Assembly (NCBI GenBank): GCA_913774955.1
Contig: CAJYKV010000020.1
Coordinates: 268,043-332,042, forward strand
Length of the DNA stretch: 64,000 bases
DNA from: an uncultured Acidovorax sp.
Lineage (GTDB): Bacteria; Pseudomonadota; Gammaproteobacteria; Burkholderiales; Burkholderiaceae_C
Direction of reading: 5' to 3'
Shown one piece after another: positions 1 to 8,475 of this stretch. The position numbers and the translations under genes were made by a program. Numbering within the stretch: the stretch's first letter is position 1; every line of letters begins with the position of its first letter. The notes under the pieces are model-generated. The model was not told the origin of the DNA, searched no databases, and worked only from the letters and a program-made list of their open reading frames with translations.

Positions 1-493
1 CGTAGAAGGCCGCGCTTTCCCCGGTTGCCTGGGTGAGCGCGCGCAGGGCCGGCTCCAGGACGTTCTGCACGTCGAAGCCGGCCTGATAGCGCGCCCCCAG
101 CCAGCCGGCGGCGGGCCCGAGGCGCCAGTCGCCGTCTTCGCGCTGCACCAGATAGCCGGACTGCGCCAGCGTGCGCGCGAGCCGCAGCACCGTGGTCTTG
201 TGCAGCGCGCACCGCCGGCTCAGTTCGGCGAGCGACAGATGCGACTCGCCCACGCCGAATGCCGCGAGCACCTGCAGCGCGCGCGTGACGGCGGTGACGC
301 CGCCGTCGCGGGCGGTCGCCGGCGATTCCGCATCGCCCCCGGTGGGCGGCGTGGCTGGGGGCGCGGGAGGGCGCGCGGCCGCGGCGGCCCGCCGTGACGG
401 GCCACGGCCTGCCGGCCTGGTGTCGGAGGGCCCCAGGGCCATGGCGGGCGCGGTGGAGGAGGGCGCCGGAGGAGTTCGTGTGGGGTTGCTCAT
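1..493 (-). CDS. IclR-family transcriptional regulator (C-terminus beyond the window)
   Basis: Reading leftwards from an ATG at 493, 164 codons stay open to the window edge, so the gene is partial. Residues 1-65 are Pro/Ala-rich and may be over-extended; M18 is an alternative start. Residues about 66-125 form the IclR winged helix-turn-helix (VTRALQVLAAF, LAELSRRCALHKTTVLRLARTL, then a wing ending DWRLGP). The effector-binding domain begins near 140 and is cut off. It is divergent from the Bug/amidohydrolase cluster, so it probably controls that cluster in response to a catabolic intermediate. This role is inferred from position; the family call is secure. Confidence 0.85.
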   Translation of the reverse strand, partial: MSNPTRTPPAPSSTAPAMALGPSDTRPAGRGPSRRAAAAARPPAPPATPPTGGDAESPATARDGGVTAVTRALQVLAAFGVGESHLSLAELSRRCALHKTTVLRLARTLAQSGYLVQREDGDWRLGPAAGWLGARYQAGFDVQNVLEPALRALTQATGESAAFY

Positions 494-506
494 GGCAGTA
501 CGCGTT

Positions 507-541
507 GCATTGTGCGAAACGGCATTGTATGCAGCGAAACG
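507..541. promoter_or_regulatory. Direct-repeat operator candidate between iclR and the Bug cluster
   Basis: Two direct repeats of GCATTGT (507-513, 522-528), each followed by GCGAAACG (514-521, 534-541), lie in the 123-bp divergent spacer. The GCGAAACG copies are 20 bp apart, about two helical turns. IclR relatives such as PcaU and PobR use repeated half-sites in divergent promoters. Assignment to this IclR protein is inferred. Confidence 0.4.
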
Positions 542-616
542 TTTTTCTACAGTGGCGCCACGCCGGGTATCGACCACCACGGCGCCGGGCCGACAAACAC
601 AACGGAGACAACCGAC

Positions 617-1624
617 ATGCCATTCCTTCCGGCTTCCCGCCTTGCCCTGCCGCGCCGCGGCGCCCTGCTGCTGGCCCTGGCCGCCACCGCCGCGCTGTGC
701 GCCGGCGGCGTCCATGCCCAGGCCGCCTACCCGAACAAGCCCATCCGCCTCATCGTGCCGTTCCCGCCGGGCGGCGGCACGGACATGATCGCGCGCACCG
801 TGGCGCAGAAGCTCACCGACCAGCACAAGTGGAACGTGGTGGTGGACAACCGCCCCGGCGCCGGCGGCAACCTGGGCGTGGACGCCGCGGCCAAGGCCGC
901 GCCGGATGGCTATACCCTCGTCATGGGCCAGACCAGCAACCTGGCCATCAACCCGTCGCTCTACGCCAAGCTGCCGTACGACCCGATCAAGGACCTGATT
1001 CCGGTGGCGCTGGTGTCGTCCGCGCCGATCGTGATGGCCGCGCCCGCCAGTTCACCCTACAAGACCTTCGCCGACGTGGTGGCCGCCGCCAAGGGCAAGC
1101 CCGACGGCATCACGCTGGGCTACTCCGGCAACGGCACCGTGGCCCACTTGGCCGGCGAGCTGGCCGAGAACGCCGCCGGCATCAAGCTGCGCCACGTGCC
1201 CTACAAGGGCGCCTCCCAGGCCATGACCGACCTGGTGGGCGGGCAGATCGACCTGTATATGTCGGCCGTGCCCACGCTGCTGGGCCAGGTGCGCAACGGC
1301 AAGCTGCGCGCGGTGGCGATCACCTCGCTCAAGCGCTCGGCCCAACTGCCCGACACGCCCACGCTGGCGGAGTCCGGCTACAAGGACTTCGAGGCCGCAT
1401 CGTGGTACGGCGTGCTGGCGCCCGCGGGCACCCCCGCGCCGATCGTGCAGACGCTCAACAAGGCCATCAACCAGGCGCTGGCCCAGCCGGACGTGGCCGA
1501 TAAGCTGAAATCCGAGGGCGGCGACGTGCTGGGCGGCACGCCCGAGAAGTTCAGCGCGCTGCTCAAGGCCGAAGTGCCGCGCTGGGCCAAGATCGTCAAG
1601 GACTCTGGCGCGAGCCTGGACTGA
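617..1624 (+). CDS. Bug-family (TTT) periplasmic substrate-binding protein 1
   Basis: A 335-residue extracytoplasmic binding protein of the Bug/TctC family. A signal peptide (residues 1-36, ending VHAQ) carries a twin-arginine-like PRRGALL stretch. The mature protein starts with the family hallmarks IRLIVPFPPGGGTD, then VVVDNRPGAGG and HVPYKGASQAMTDLVGGQ, which shape the carboxylate pocket. ATG 617 follows an AGGAGAC-like site and gives the correct signal-peptide length, whereas the frame is open further upstream. It is the first gene of the cluster. Bug proteins usually feed TctAB permeases, but none is present here. The ligand is unknown and is probably an organic acid or lactone. Confidence 0.9.
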   Translation: MPFLPASRLALPRRGALLLALAATAALCAGGVHAQAAYPNKPIRLIVPFPPGGGTDMIARTVAQKLTDQHKWNVVVDNRPGAGGNLGVDAAAKAAPDGYTLVMGQTSNLAINPSLYAKLPYDPIKDLIPVALVSSAPIVMAAPASSPYKTFADVVAAAKGKPDGITLGYSGNGTVAHLAGELAENAAGIKLRHVPYKGASQAMTDLVGGQIDLYMSAVPTLLGQVRNGKLRAVAITSLKRSAQLPDTPTLAESGYKDFEAASWYGVLAPAGTPAPIVQTLNKAINQALAQPDVADKLKSEGGDVLGGTPEKFSALLKAEVPRWAKIVKDSGASLD

Positions 1625-1659
1625 CCGGCCGCACCCGCCGCCGTTTTCCGCGTTTCCGC

Positions 1660-2616
1660 ATGACGCTCGCCATGGACCGCGACGACCGCCCCGCCACGCC
1701 CGTGCGCTTCTCGGCCGGCACCGCCGCACCGCGCACGCCGGTACCCGAGGGCGCCTGCGACTGCCACGTGCATCTCTACGACAGCCGTTTTCCGGCCGAT
1801 CCGGCGGCCCGGCTGAGGCCACCTGATGCACAGGTCTCCGACCTGCGCGCACTGCAGCGCCGCATCGGCACCACCCGTGCCGTGCTGGTCACGCCGTCCA
1901 CCTACGGCACCGACAACCGCTGCATGCTGCAGGGGCTGGCGGCGCTGGGCGACGAAGCGCGCGGCGTGGCGGTGATCGGCGGCCATGAGAGCGATGCCGA
2001 GCTGCGCCGCCTGCACGGGGCCGGCGTGCGCGGCGCGCGTCTCAATTTGTCGCTGGGCGTGTCCGGCACCGCGGAATCGCTACTGCCGCTGGCGCAGCGC
2101 ATCGCTCCGCTCGGCTGGCACCTGCAACTGCTGATGGCCCCCGACCTGCTGGCGGACCGGGCCGACGTGCTGCGCCGGCTGCCGGTGCCGCTGGTCTTCG
2201 ATCACTTCGGACGCATTCCTCCTGCGCTCGCCGGTCGCCATCCTGCCCAAGCGCTGCTGCTCGAGCTGCTGCGGGACGGCCGCGCGTGGATCAAGCTCTC
2301 CGGCGGCTACATCGTGAGCGAGCGCCATGCGGTGGACGACCCGGGGCTGGACGCGCTGGCCGAGAGCTACCTGCGCGCGGCGCCGGAGCGCGTGGTCTGG
2401 GGCAGCGACTGGCCCCACGCCACCGCGACGGCCGGCCTGCAGCCGCTTCCCGACGACGCGCAGCAGCTGGACTGCCTGGCCCGCTGGGCCCGGCAGACGG
2501 GCGATGGCCTGTTGCTGCAACGCGTGCTGGTGGACAACCCGGCCGCCCTCTACGGTTTCGCGCCCGCCGCGGCCGTGCTTGAAACCTCCACGAGAACACC
2601 GAGAGACATTCCATGA
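1660..2616 (+). CDS. Amidohydrolase-family (LigI-like) metal-dependent hydrolase 1
   Basis: A 318-residue protein of the amidohydrolase-2 superfamily (PF04909), similar in layout to 2-pyrone-4,6-dicarboxylate lactonase (LigI). Visible features are the metal-binding HxH in CDCHVHLYDSRFP, a VTPSTYGTDN loop, LVFDHFGRI, and the terminal barrel motif WGSDWPH carrying the catalytic Asp. LigI-type enzymes hydrolyse lactones in aromatic-ring meta-cleavage pathways. The substrate here is not known. ATG 1660 is used, and ATG 1672 is an alternative. The stop overlaps the next gene by ATGA, implying translational coupling with Bug protein 2. Confidence 0.87.
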   Translation: MTLAMDRDDRPATPVRFSAGTAAPRTPVPEGACDCHVHLYDSRFPADPAARLRPPDAQVSDLRALQRRIGTTRAVLVTPSTYGTDNRCMLQGLAALGDEARGVAVIGGHESDAELRRLHGAGVRGARLNLSLGVSGTAESLLPLAQRIAPLGWHLQLLMAPDLLADRADVLRRLPVPLVFDHFGRIPPALAGRHPAQALLLELLRDGRAWIKLSGGYIVSERHAVDDPGLDALAESYLRAAPERVVWGSDWPHATATAGLQPLPDDAQQLDCLARWARQTGDGLLLQRVLVDNPAALYGFAPAAAVLETSTRTPRDIP

Positions 2617-3650
2617 ACGACTTCCTCCCCACATCCGCATCCCGCCCCGCCGGTTCCCGCGCCGGCATCGGCCGCCGCGGCCTGATCGCCTCCGCAGGCG
2701 CGCTGCTGCTGGGATCGCTGGCCACGGTCCCGGCGCTGGCGCAGTCCGACTGGCCCGCCGGAAAGACCATCACCTGGGTCGTGCCGTATCCCCCGGGCGG
2801 CAGCACCGACGTGCTGGGTCGCAACATCGCGCAGCGTGTGGGCACCGCCCTCGGCACCCATGTGATCGTGGACAACAAGGCGGGTGCCACCGGCACCATC
2901 GGCGCCGCCTTCGTGGCCAAGGCCGCGCCCGATGGATACACGCTGCTCGGCACCTCGATCGGCCCGCAGGCCATCGCGCCGCACCTCTTGGGCAAGCTGC
3001 CCTACGACCCGATCGCCGGCTTCGAGCCTGTGGTGACCATCGGCACGATTCCCCACATTCTGGTGGTGGGCGCGGAGCAGCCCTTCAAGACCGTGGCCGA
3101 CCTCCTGGCGGCGGCCAAGGTGCAGCCCGGCCAGCTGGCGTTCGCCTCCGGCGGCAACGGCACCATCCTGCAGATGCAGGGCGAACTGCTGCAGCAGCAG
3201 ACGGGCGCGCGCTTCATCCACGTGCCCTACAAGGGCGACACCCCGGCCCTGCAGGACACGCTGGCCGGCCAGGTGCAGTTCATGTTCGCCCCGGTGGCCG
3301 CGGCGCTGCCGCACGTGCAGGCCGGCAAGCTGCGCGCGCTGGCCGTCACCTCCGCGCAGCGGCTCCAGGCGCTGCCTGCCGTGCCCACCATGGCCGAGGT
3401 CGGCATGAAGGACTTCGTCGTCGAGCAGTGGCAGGCCGTGTTCGCGCCCTCCAGGACGCCGGCCGCCGTGGTCCAGCGCCTCAACCAGGAAATCAACAAA
3501 GTCTTGAAAGATCCGGACGTCGTGGCGCTGGCCGACAAGCTCGGCGTGACGCTGGTCGGCGGCACGCCCCGGCAGCTGGGCGACCTGCAGAAGGCCGATT
3601 CCGCCAAGTGGGCGAAGGTCATCAAGGACGGAAACATCAAGGCCGAGTAA
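2613..3650 (+). CDS. Bug-family (TTT) periplasmic substrate-binding protein 2
   Basis: A 345-residue Bug/TctC-type binding protein. Its leader (residues 1-44) contains GRRGLIAS before a hydrophobic core and ends ALAQ, so export through Tat is possible. Mature hallmarks are ITWVVPYPPGGSTD, VIVDNKAGATGTIG and HVPYKGDTPALQDTLAGQ. Its start overlaps the stop of the upstream amidohydrolase by four bases, so both are in one transcript. It presumably binds a carboxylated compound used by the cluster's enzymes. No TctA or TctB gene lies near. Confidence 0.9.
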   Translation: MNDFLPTSASRPAGSRAGIGRRGLIASAGALLLGSLATVPALAQSDWPAGKTITWVVPYPPGGSTDVLGRNIAQRVGTALGTHVIVDNKAGATGTIGAAFVAKAAPDGYTLLGTSIGPQAIAPHLLGKLPYDPIAGFEPVVTIGTIPHILVVGAEQPFKTVADLLAAAKVQPGQLAFASGGNGTILQMQGELLQQQTGARFIHVPYKGDTPALQDTLAGQVQFMFAPVAAALPHVQAGKLRALAVTSAQRLQALPAVPTMAEVGMKDFVVEQWQAVFAPSRTPAAVVQRLNQEINKVLKDPDVVALADKLGVTLVGGTPRQLGDLQKADSAKWAKVIKDGNIKAE

Positions 3651-3720
3651 GGCCGCGGCCCCGTTCCTCCCGCGCTTTTTTTTCTTCCCCTCCTTCGCCA
3701 TCGCATCGGAAACAACCACC

Positions 3721-4407
3721 ATGAGCCAACTCCCCGAAGTCATCCGCGACATCGAGCGCGTGAGCGCCGACGTCGTCGCCAAAGCCGCGACCTTCCAGGC
3801 CGCCATCCTGGCCGACGTGGCCGGCCGCCGCGGCACCATGCACGCCCGCGTGTCCCCCGTGCACCAATCCATGAAGGTGGCCGGCCCGGCCTTCACCGTC
3901 GAGGTGCGCCCCGGCGACAACCTCATGATCCACGCGGCCATCGCGCTGGCGAAACCTGGCGACGTGCTGGTGATCGACGGCAAGGGCGACCAGACCGCCG
4001 CCCTGATGGGCACGCTGATGCTCAGCGCCTGCAAGAAGATCGGGCTGGCCGGCGTGATCGTCGATGGCGCGATCCGCGACAAGCTGGAGATCCTGGAGCT
4101 CGACTTCCCGGTATTCAGCGCGGGCTTCAACCCCGCCGGGCCCACCAAGTTCGTGCCCGGCCGCATCAACCACCCCATCTCCGCTGGCGGGGCCGTGGTG
4201 AACCCGGGCGACCTGGTGGTGGGCGATGCCGACGGCGTGGTCGTGATCGAGCGCGCCAAGGCCCCCGCCATGATGGCCCTGGCCGACAAGAAGGTGGCCG
4301 ATGAGGCCGCACGCATCGACGCCATCGCCCGCGGCGATACGGCATCGAAGTGGCTGCCGGCGGCACTGCGCGCCGCCGGCGTGCTCAAGGAAGGGGAAAC
4401 GCTGTGA
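3721..4407 (+). CDS. RraA-like aldolase/decarboxylase family protein
   Basis: A 228-residue protein of the RraA/HMG-aldolase fold. Members with metal-binding residues act as 4-hydroxy-4-methyl-2-oxoglutarate or 4-carboxy-4-hydroxy-2-oxoadipate aldolases, ending gallate/protocatechuate meta-cleavage with pyruvate release. The typical segments are VIVDGAIRD, GRINHPISAGG and GDLVVGDADGVVVI; the R-D pair and the downstream DxDG match the aldolase site rather than an RNase E inhibitor. It overlaps the following dehydrogenase by a GTGA junction. Beside two LigI-like lactonases, it suggests catabolism of a branched hydroxy-dicarboxylic intermediate; the true substrate is inference. Confidence 0.88.
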   Translation: MSQLPEVIRDIERVSADVVAKAATFQAAILADVAGRRGTMHARVSPVHQSMKVAGPAFTVEVRPGDNLMIHAAIALAKPGDVLVIDGKGDQTAALMGTLMLSACKKIGLAGVIVDGAIRDKLEILELDFPVFSAGFNPAGPTKFVPGRINHPISAGGAVVNPGDLVVGDADGVVVIERAKAPAMMALADKKVADEAARIDAIARGDTASKWLPAALRAAGVLKEGETL

Positions 4408-5336
4408 GGGCCCATACCATCATCGTCACCGGCGCCGACCTGGCGCAACAGGCCCTGGATCTGCTCGGGGGTTTCGAGATCGTCTATGCCGGCAAGACGC
4501 CCACCGAGGACGACCTCGTGGCACTGTGCCGCCAGCATGACCCGGTGGCCATGATCGTGCGCTACGGGAAGGTGGGCGCGGCCGTGATGGACGCGGCGCC
4601 GTCGCTGAAGGTGATCTCCAAGCACGGCAGCGGCACCGACACCATCGACAAGGTCGCGGCGAAGGCGCGCGGCATCGAGGTGGTGGCCGCCGTGGGCGCC
4701 AACGCCGCCGCGGTCGCCGAGCAGGCACTGGCGCTGCTGCTGGCCTGCGCCAAGTCGGTCGTGGAGCTGGACGCGCGCATGCACGCCGGCCATTGGGACA
4801 AGGCCACGCACAAGAGCCTGGAGCTGGGCGGCCGCACCGTGGGCCTGGTGGGCCTGGGCGCGATCGGCCTGCGCTTCGCGAAGATGGCCGACGCGCTCGG
4901 CATGCGCGTGATCGGCTTCGATCCGTTCGCGAAGAACCTGCCGGACTATGTGCAGAGCGCGCCGCTCGACGCCATCTGGCGCGAGTCGGACGCTGTGTCT
5001 TTGCACTGCCCGCTGACCGACGAGAACCGCGGCATGCTGAACGCGGCCACGCTGGCGCAGTGCAAGCGCGGCGTGATCGTGGTGAACACCGCGCGCGGCG
5101 GCCTGATCGACGAGGCGGCGCTGTTGGAGGCCGTGCGCTCCCGCCACGTGATGGCGGCGGGGCTGGACAGCTTCGCCGTGGAGCCGATGACCGCAGGCCA
5201 CCCGTTCCAGGGCGAAAAGCACTTCGTTCTCTCCCCGCACATCGGCGGCGTGACCAGCGATGCGTACGTGAACATGGGGGTGGGCGCGGCGAAGAACCTG
5301 CTGGCCGTGCTGGAGCGTGCTGCCGCAGCGGCGTGA
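4404..5336 (+). CDS. D-isomer-specific 2-hydroxyacid dehydrogenase
   Basis: A 310-residue NAD(P)-dependent oxidoreductase of the D-2-hydroxyacid dehydrogenase family. The nucleotide-binding GLVGLGAIGLRFAK is near residues 148-161. Catalytic Arg (NTARGGLIDE), Glu (FAVEPMTAGHPF) and His (LSPHIGGVT) are all present, so it should be active. The GTG start at 4404 overlaps the upstream stop (GTGA) and gives the usual N-terminus; the frame is open upstream but antisense to nothing conserved. It probably interconverts a 2-oxoacid and a D-2-hydroxyacid generated in this pathway, for example beside the RraA-type aldolase. The specific substrate is not evident. Confidence 0.9.
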   Translation: MRAHTIIVTGADLAQQALDLLGGFEIVYAGKTPTEDDLVALCRQHDPVAMIVRYGKVGAAVMDAAPSLKVISKHGSGTDTIDKVAAKARGIEVVAAVGANAAAVAEQALALLLACAKSVVELDARMHAGHWDKATHKSLELGGRTVGLVGLGAIGLRFAKMADALGMRVIGFDPFAKNLPDYVQSAPLDAIWRESDAVSLHCPLTDENRGMLNAATLAQCKRGVIVVNTARGGLIDEAALLEAVRSRHVMAAGLDSFAVEPMTAGHPFQGEKHFVLSPHIGGVTSDAYVNMGVGAAKNLLAVLERAAAAA

Positions 5337-5434
5337 TCGAAGGGCAGGGCATGGCTGCATGGCCGCGCTCTGCGCCAGCGACCATTCATCACACGAGGCC
5401 GCGCGCGACGCGGCCCATGACAGGAGACATGCGC

Positions 5435-6457
5435 ATGCATTCCATTTCTGCACGCACCGGGCGAACCCCGTTGGCCCGGTTCACCGCATCCGTTCCGAAG
5501 GCCCTGGCTGCCACGCTCTTCTTCGCTGCACCGGCCACCAGCTTCGCGCAGGCCGGCGCATACCGCGCCAAGCCGGTCAAGCTGGTGGTGGGCTTCGCGG
5601 CCGGCGGCCCCACGGACGTGGTGGCGCGCGCCTTCGCGGACCACGCCAGCCGCGTGCTGGGCCAGCCGTTCATCATCGACAACAAGCCCGGTGCCAACAC
5701 CATCCTGGCCGCGCAGGCCGTGGCCAGCGCGGCGGCGGACGGCTACACGCTGCTGTTCGGCGCCACCAACCACACGATGATCCCGGGGCTCTACAGCGGC
5801 CGGGTGAAGTTCGATGCGGTGAAATCCTTCAAGCCGCTGTGCACGGTGGCCACCAGCCCCACGGTGCTGGTGGTGGGGCCGGGCATGCCGGTGAAGACGC
5901 TGGCCGACTACATGGCCCGCGCCCGCCAGGAGCCGGGGCGCATCACCGCGGGCACTGCGGGCGTGGGCAGTTCCGGGCATTTCGCCACCGAGATGTTCGC
6001 GCGCGCCAACGGGCTGAAGTTGAACCACGTGCCCTACAAGGGCGCCGCGCCCGTGGTCACCGACCTGATGGGTGGCCAGCTCGACAGCTCGTTCCCCACG
6101 CTCGGCTCGGTGCTGCCGCAGATCAAAAGCGGCAAGCTGGCGGCGCTGGCGGTGGCGTCGCCGAAGCGCTCGTCGCTGCTGCCGCAGGTGCCCACCTTCG
6201 CCGAGGCCGGCGGCGGCAACTATTCCGCCGATGCCTGGTACGGCGTGCTGGCGCCTGCCGGCCTCCCCGAGCCCATCGCGCAGCAGCTCGAGAAAGCCGC
6301 GCGCGAGTTCACCGGCAGTGCCGCGGCGGCCGAGAAGCTGCGCGGCCTGGGGCTCGATCCGGACTCCACCTGCGGCGCGGCTTTCTCAGCGCAGGTCGAG
6401 CGCGAAGTCGCGGCCTACACGCAGATCGCCCGCGATCTGGACCTGAAGGCAGAGTAA
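5435..6457 (+). CDS. Bug-family (TTT) periplasmic substrate-binding protein 3
   Basis: A 340-residue Bug/TctC-type binding protein. Three ATGs (5417, 5429, 5435) are in frame. AGGAG at 5422-5426 is correctly spaced only for 5435, giving MHSISARTGRTP and a leader ending SFAQ. Hallmarks are VKLVVGFAAGGPTDVVARAF, FIIDNKPGANT and HVPYKGAAPVVTDLMGGQ. The first motif has GFAAGG rather than the more common PFPPGG, so its ligand pocket may differ from proteins 1, 2 and 4. A repeat fragment begins right after its TAA stop. Confidence 0.88.
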   Translation: MHSISARTGRTPLARFTASVPKALAATLFFAAPATSFAQAGAYRAKPVKLVVGFAAGGPTDVVARAFADHASRVLGQPFIIDNKPGANTILAAQAVASAAADGYTLLFGATNHTMIPGLYSGRVKFDAVKSFKPLCTVATSPTVLVVGPGMPVKTLADYMARARQEPGRITAGTAGVGSSGHFATEMFARANGLKLNHVPYKGAAPVVTDLMGGQLDSSFPTLGSVLPQIKSGKLAALAVASPKRSSLLPQVPTFAEAGGGNYSADAWYGVLAPAGLPEPIAQQLEKAAREFTGSAAAAEKLRGLGLDPDSTCGAAFSAQVEREVAAYTQIARDLDLKAE

Positions 6458-6465
6458 TGAAGCCA

Positions 6466-6510
6466 ACCCCCTGAGGCGCTTCGCGCCTTCTCCCGCCTCG
6501 CTGCGCGAGT
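6466..6510 (+). repeat. 3'-gene-associated repeat, truncated copy
   Basis: CCCCCTGAG, a short hairpin (GGCGC-TTC-GCGCC) and a C/T-rich tail follow nine bases after the stop of Bug gene 3. It matches the start of the longer elements at 22671-22879 and 28191-28299, whose hairpin arms differ in sequence but still pair. The copy ends before the conserved distal half seen in the other two. Confidence 0.5.
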
Positions 6511-6538
6511 TGACGATGACTACTACTTAGGAGACACC

Positions 6539-7495
6539 ATGCACCGCTTCATCAAACCCCTCGTCGCCGCGGTCGCCCTGGCCGCCGGCCTGGCCCAGGC
6601 CGCCTTTCCGGAGCGGCCCATCACCATCGTCGTGCCGTATGCGCCTGGCGGCGCCGCCGATGCGGTGGCGCGCGTGATCGCGACGCGCATGGGCGAGAAG
6701 CTCGGCTCCAGCGTGATCGTGGACAACAAGCCCGGCGCCAGCGGAACGATCGGCGAGAGCTTCGTCGCCAAGGCGCCGGCCGACGGCTACACGATGCTCT
6801 ACGACGCCACGCCGTACTCCATCAACCCGCACCTGTTCCCGAAGATGCCGTATGCGAGCACCGCGCTGCAGCCGCTTTCGATGGTGCTGCTCGCACCCAA
6901 CGTGCTCATCGTGAAGGCCGACTCGCCGTTCAAGAACGTGGGCGACCTCGTCGCCAAGGCGAAGGCCCAGCCCGGCAAGCTCAACTTCGCCTCCGGCGGC
7001 AGCGGCACGGTGCAGCGCCTGGCCGCCGAGCTGTTCCGCCAGCAGCTGGGCCTGGACATGGTGCACGTGCCCTACAAGAGCGGCGGCCCGGCGATCGCCG
7101 ACGTGATGGGTGGGCAGGTGGACTTCATGTTCGGCACCGTGGCCGCCACCTACCCGCTGGTGTCCGGCGGCAAGCTGCGCGCACTGGCCGTGTCCGCGCC
7201 CGAGCGCTCCAAGCGCCTGCCCGACGTGCCCACCGTGGCCGAGTCCGCCATTCCCGGCTACGAGGCCTACGAGTGGAACGGCGTGTTCCTGCCCGCCGGC
7301 ACGCCCGCGCCCATCGCCGCGCAACTGCAGCAGGCGCTGGCGGCGGTGCTGAAGGAAGACGAGGTGCGCCAGCGGCTGACCGACCTGGGCGCCCAGCCCA
7401 TCGGCTCCACGCCGGCCGAGTTCGCCACCTTCCTGAAGAAGGAAGACGCGAAGTGGGGCGGGGTGGTGAAGAAGGGCAACATCCAGCTCGACTAG
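6539..7495 (+). CDS. Bug-family (TTT) periplasmic substrate-binding protein 4
   Basis: A 318-residue Bug/TctC-type binding protein and the shortest of the four. It has a compact Sec leader (residues 1-20, ending GLAQA) and no twin-arginine pair. Hallmarks are ITIVVPYAPGGAADAVAR, VIVDNKPGASGTIG and HVPYKSGGPAIADVMGGQ. TAGGAGACACC supplies the ribosome-binding site before ATG 6539. It lies only six bases upstream of the second amidohydrolase, mirroring the pairing of protein 1 with the first. The arrangement looks like a duplicated Bug-plus-hydrolase unit. Confidence 0.9.
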   Translation: MHRFIKPLVAAVALAAGLAQAAFPERPITIVVPYAPGGAADAVARVIATRMGEKLGSSVIVDNKPGASGTIGESFVAKAPADGYTMLYDATPYSINPHLFPKMPYASTALQPLSMVLLAPNVLIVKADSPFKNVGDLVAKAKAQPGKLNFASGGSGTVQRLAAELFRQQLGLDMVHVPYKSGGPAIADVMGGQVDFMFGTVAATYPLVSGGKLRALAVSAPERSKRLPDVPTVAESAIPGYEAYEWNGVFLPAGTPAPIAAQLQQALAAVLKEDEVRQRLTDLGAQPIGSTPAEFATFLKKEDAKWGGVVKKGNIQLD

Positions 7496-7501
7496 TACGC
7501 G

Positions 7502-8404
7502 ATGAACCTGCCCAGACTTGCTGAACCCGTACCCCATTCGGCTGGAGTGAAGCGGCCATCGCGCATGCTGCCCTCGCTCGCTTGCGACAGCCACATGCAC
7601 ATCTTCGACCGGCGTTTCGCACCGTCGCCGCACTGGCCGCGCACGCCGCCCGATGCGCCGGTGGCCGCCTACCGCCGGCTGCAGCAGCGGCTGGGCACGT
7701 CGCGCGCGGTGGTGGTCACCCCGTCCACCTACGGCACCGACAACGCCTGCACGCTCGACGCGCTGGACCAGCTGGGCGAAGGCGCGCGCGGCGTGGCCGT
7801 GGTCGGGCAGGACATCTCCGCTGCCGAACTGTCCCGCCTCGCAGCGCGGCGGGTGCGGGGGCTGCGTGTCAACTTCGTCTCGCCGCAGTCGTGGGGCGAG
7901 ACCACGCCCGACATGCTGGACAATCTGGCGCGGCAGGTGGCAGTCCACCCGGACTGCTGCGGCTGGCACATCCAGGTGTTCGCGCAGCCGGCGCAGATCG
8001 TGGCGATGGCGCCGCTGCTGCGGGAATTGCCGCTGCCGCTGGTGATCGACCACCTGGGGCGCATCGACCCGGCCGAAGGCACCGCGGCTTCGGCCTATGG
8101 CGTGCTGCGCGGGCTGCTGGACGGCGGCCACACCTGGGTCAAGCTCTCGGGCGCCTACATGCGGTCCGCGGCGCAGGGCCCCGGTTACGCCGATATGCTG
8201 CCCCTGGGCCGCGCGCTGGTACAGGCCGCGCCCGAGCGGCTCGTGTGGGGCAGCGACTGGCCGCACACCACCGAGGCGCCCGGCAGCGTGGACGATGCCG
8301 CGCTGGTGGAACTGCTGCGGGCCTGGGCGGGCTCGGACGACGCCATGGATGCCATCCTGGTGGACAACCCCGCGCGTCTCTACGGTTTCGGCGCGGCGGC
8401 CTGA
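7502..8404 (+). CDS. Amidohydrolase-family (LigI-like) metal-dependent hydrolase 2
   Basis: A 300-residue amidohydrolase-2 protein, paralogous to the one at 1660-2616. They share CDSHMHIFDRRF versus CDCHVHLYDSRF, an identical VTPSTYGTDN, VIDHLGRI versus VFDHFGRI, and WGSDWPH, with divergent intervening sequence. HxH and the terminal Asp are kept, so both should be active. The longest start (7502) is six bases after the Bug 4 stop; ATG 7565 (MLPSLACDSH) is an alternative. Retention of two active paralogues in one operon suggests two successive lactone or ester hydrolyses, or two substrates; this is inference. Confidence 0.87.
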   Translation: MNLPRLAEPVPHSAGVKRPSRMLPSLACDSHMHIFDRRFAPSPHWPRTPPDAPVAAYRRLQQRLGTSRAVVVTPSTYGTDNACTLDALDQLGEGARGVAVVGQDISAAELSRLAARRVRGLRVNFVSPQSWGETTPDMLDNLARQVAVHPDCCGWHIQVFAQPAQIVAMAPLLRELPLPLVIDHLGRIDPAEGTAASAYGVLRGLLDGGHTWVKLSGAYMRSAAQGPGYADMLPLGRALVQAAPERLVWGSDWPHTTEAPGSVDDAALVELLRAWAGSDDAMDAILVDNPARLYGFGAAA

Positions 8405-8475
8405 ACACCGCGCATCCGTCCGACCGAACGCGAGACCCCTGCCACCGACGAATCCCCAGAAAAGCGAACCATTCC

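Noticed and set aside
2550..5453. Minus-strand open frame of about 970 codons antisense to the Bug/RraA/dehydrogenase genes
   Set aside because: It mirrors the codon structure of GC-rich genes on the other strand, is His/Arg/Gly/Ala-rich, has no recognisable domain and no ribosome-binding site.
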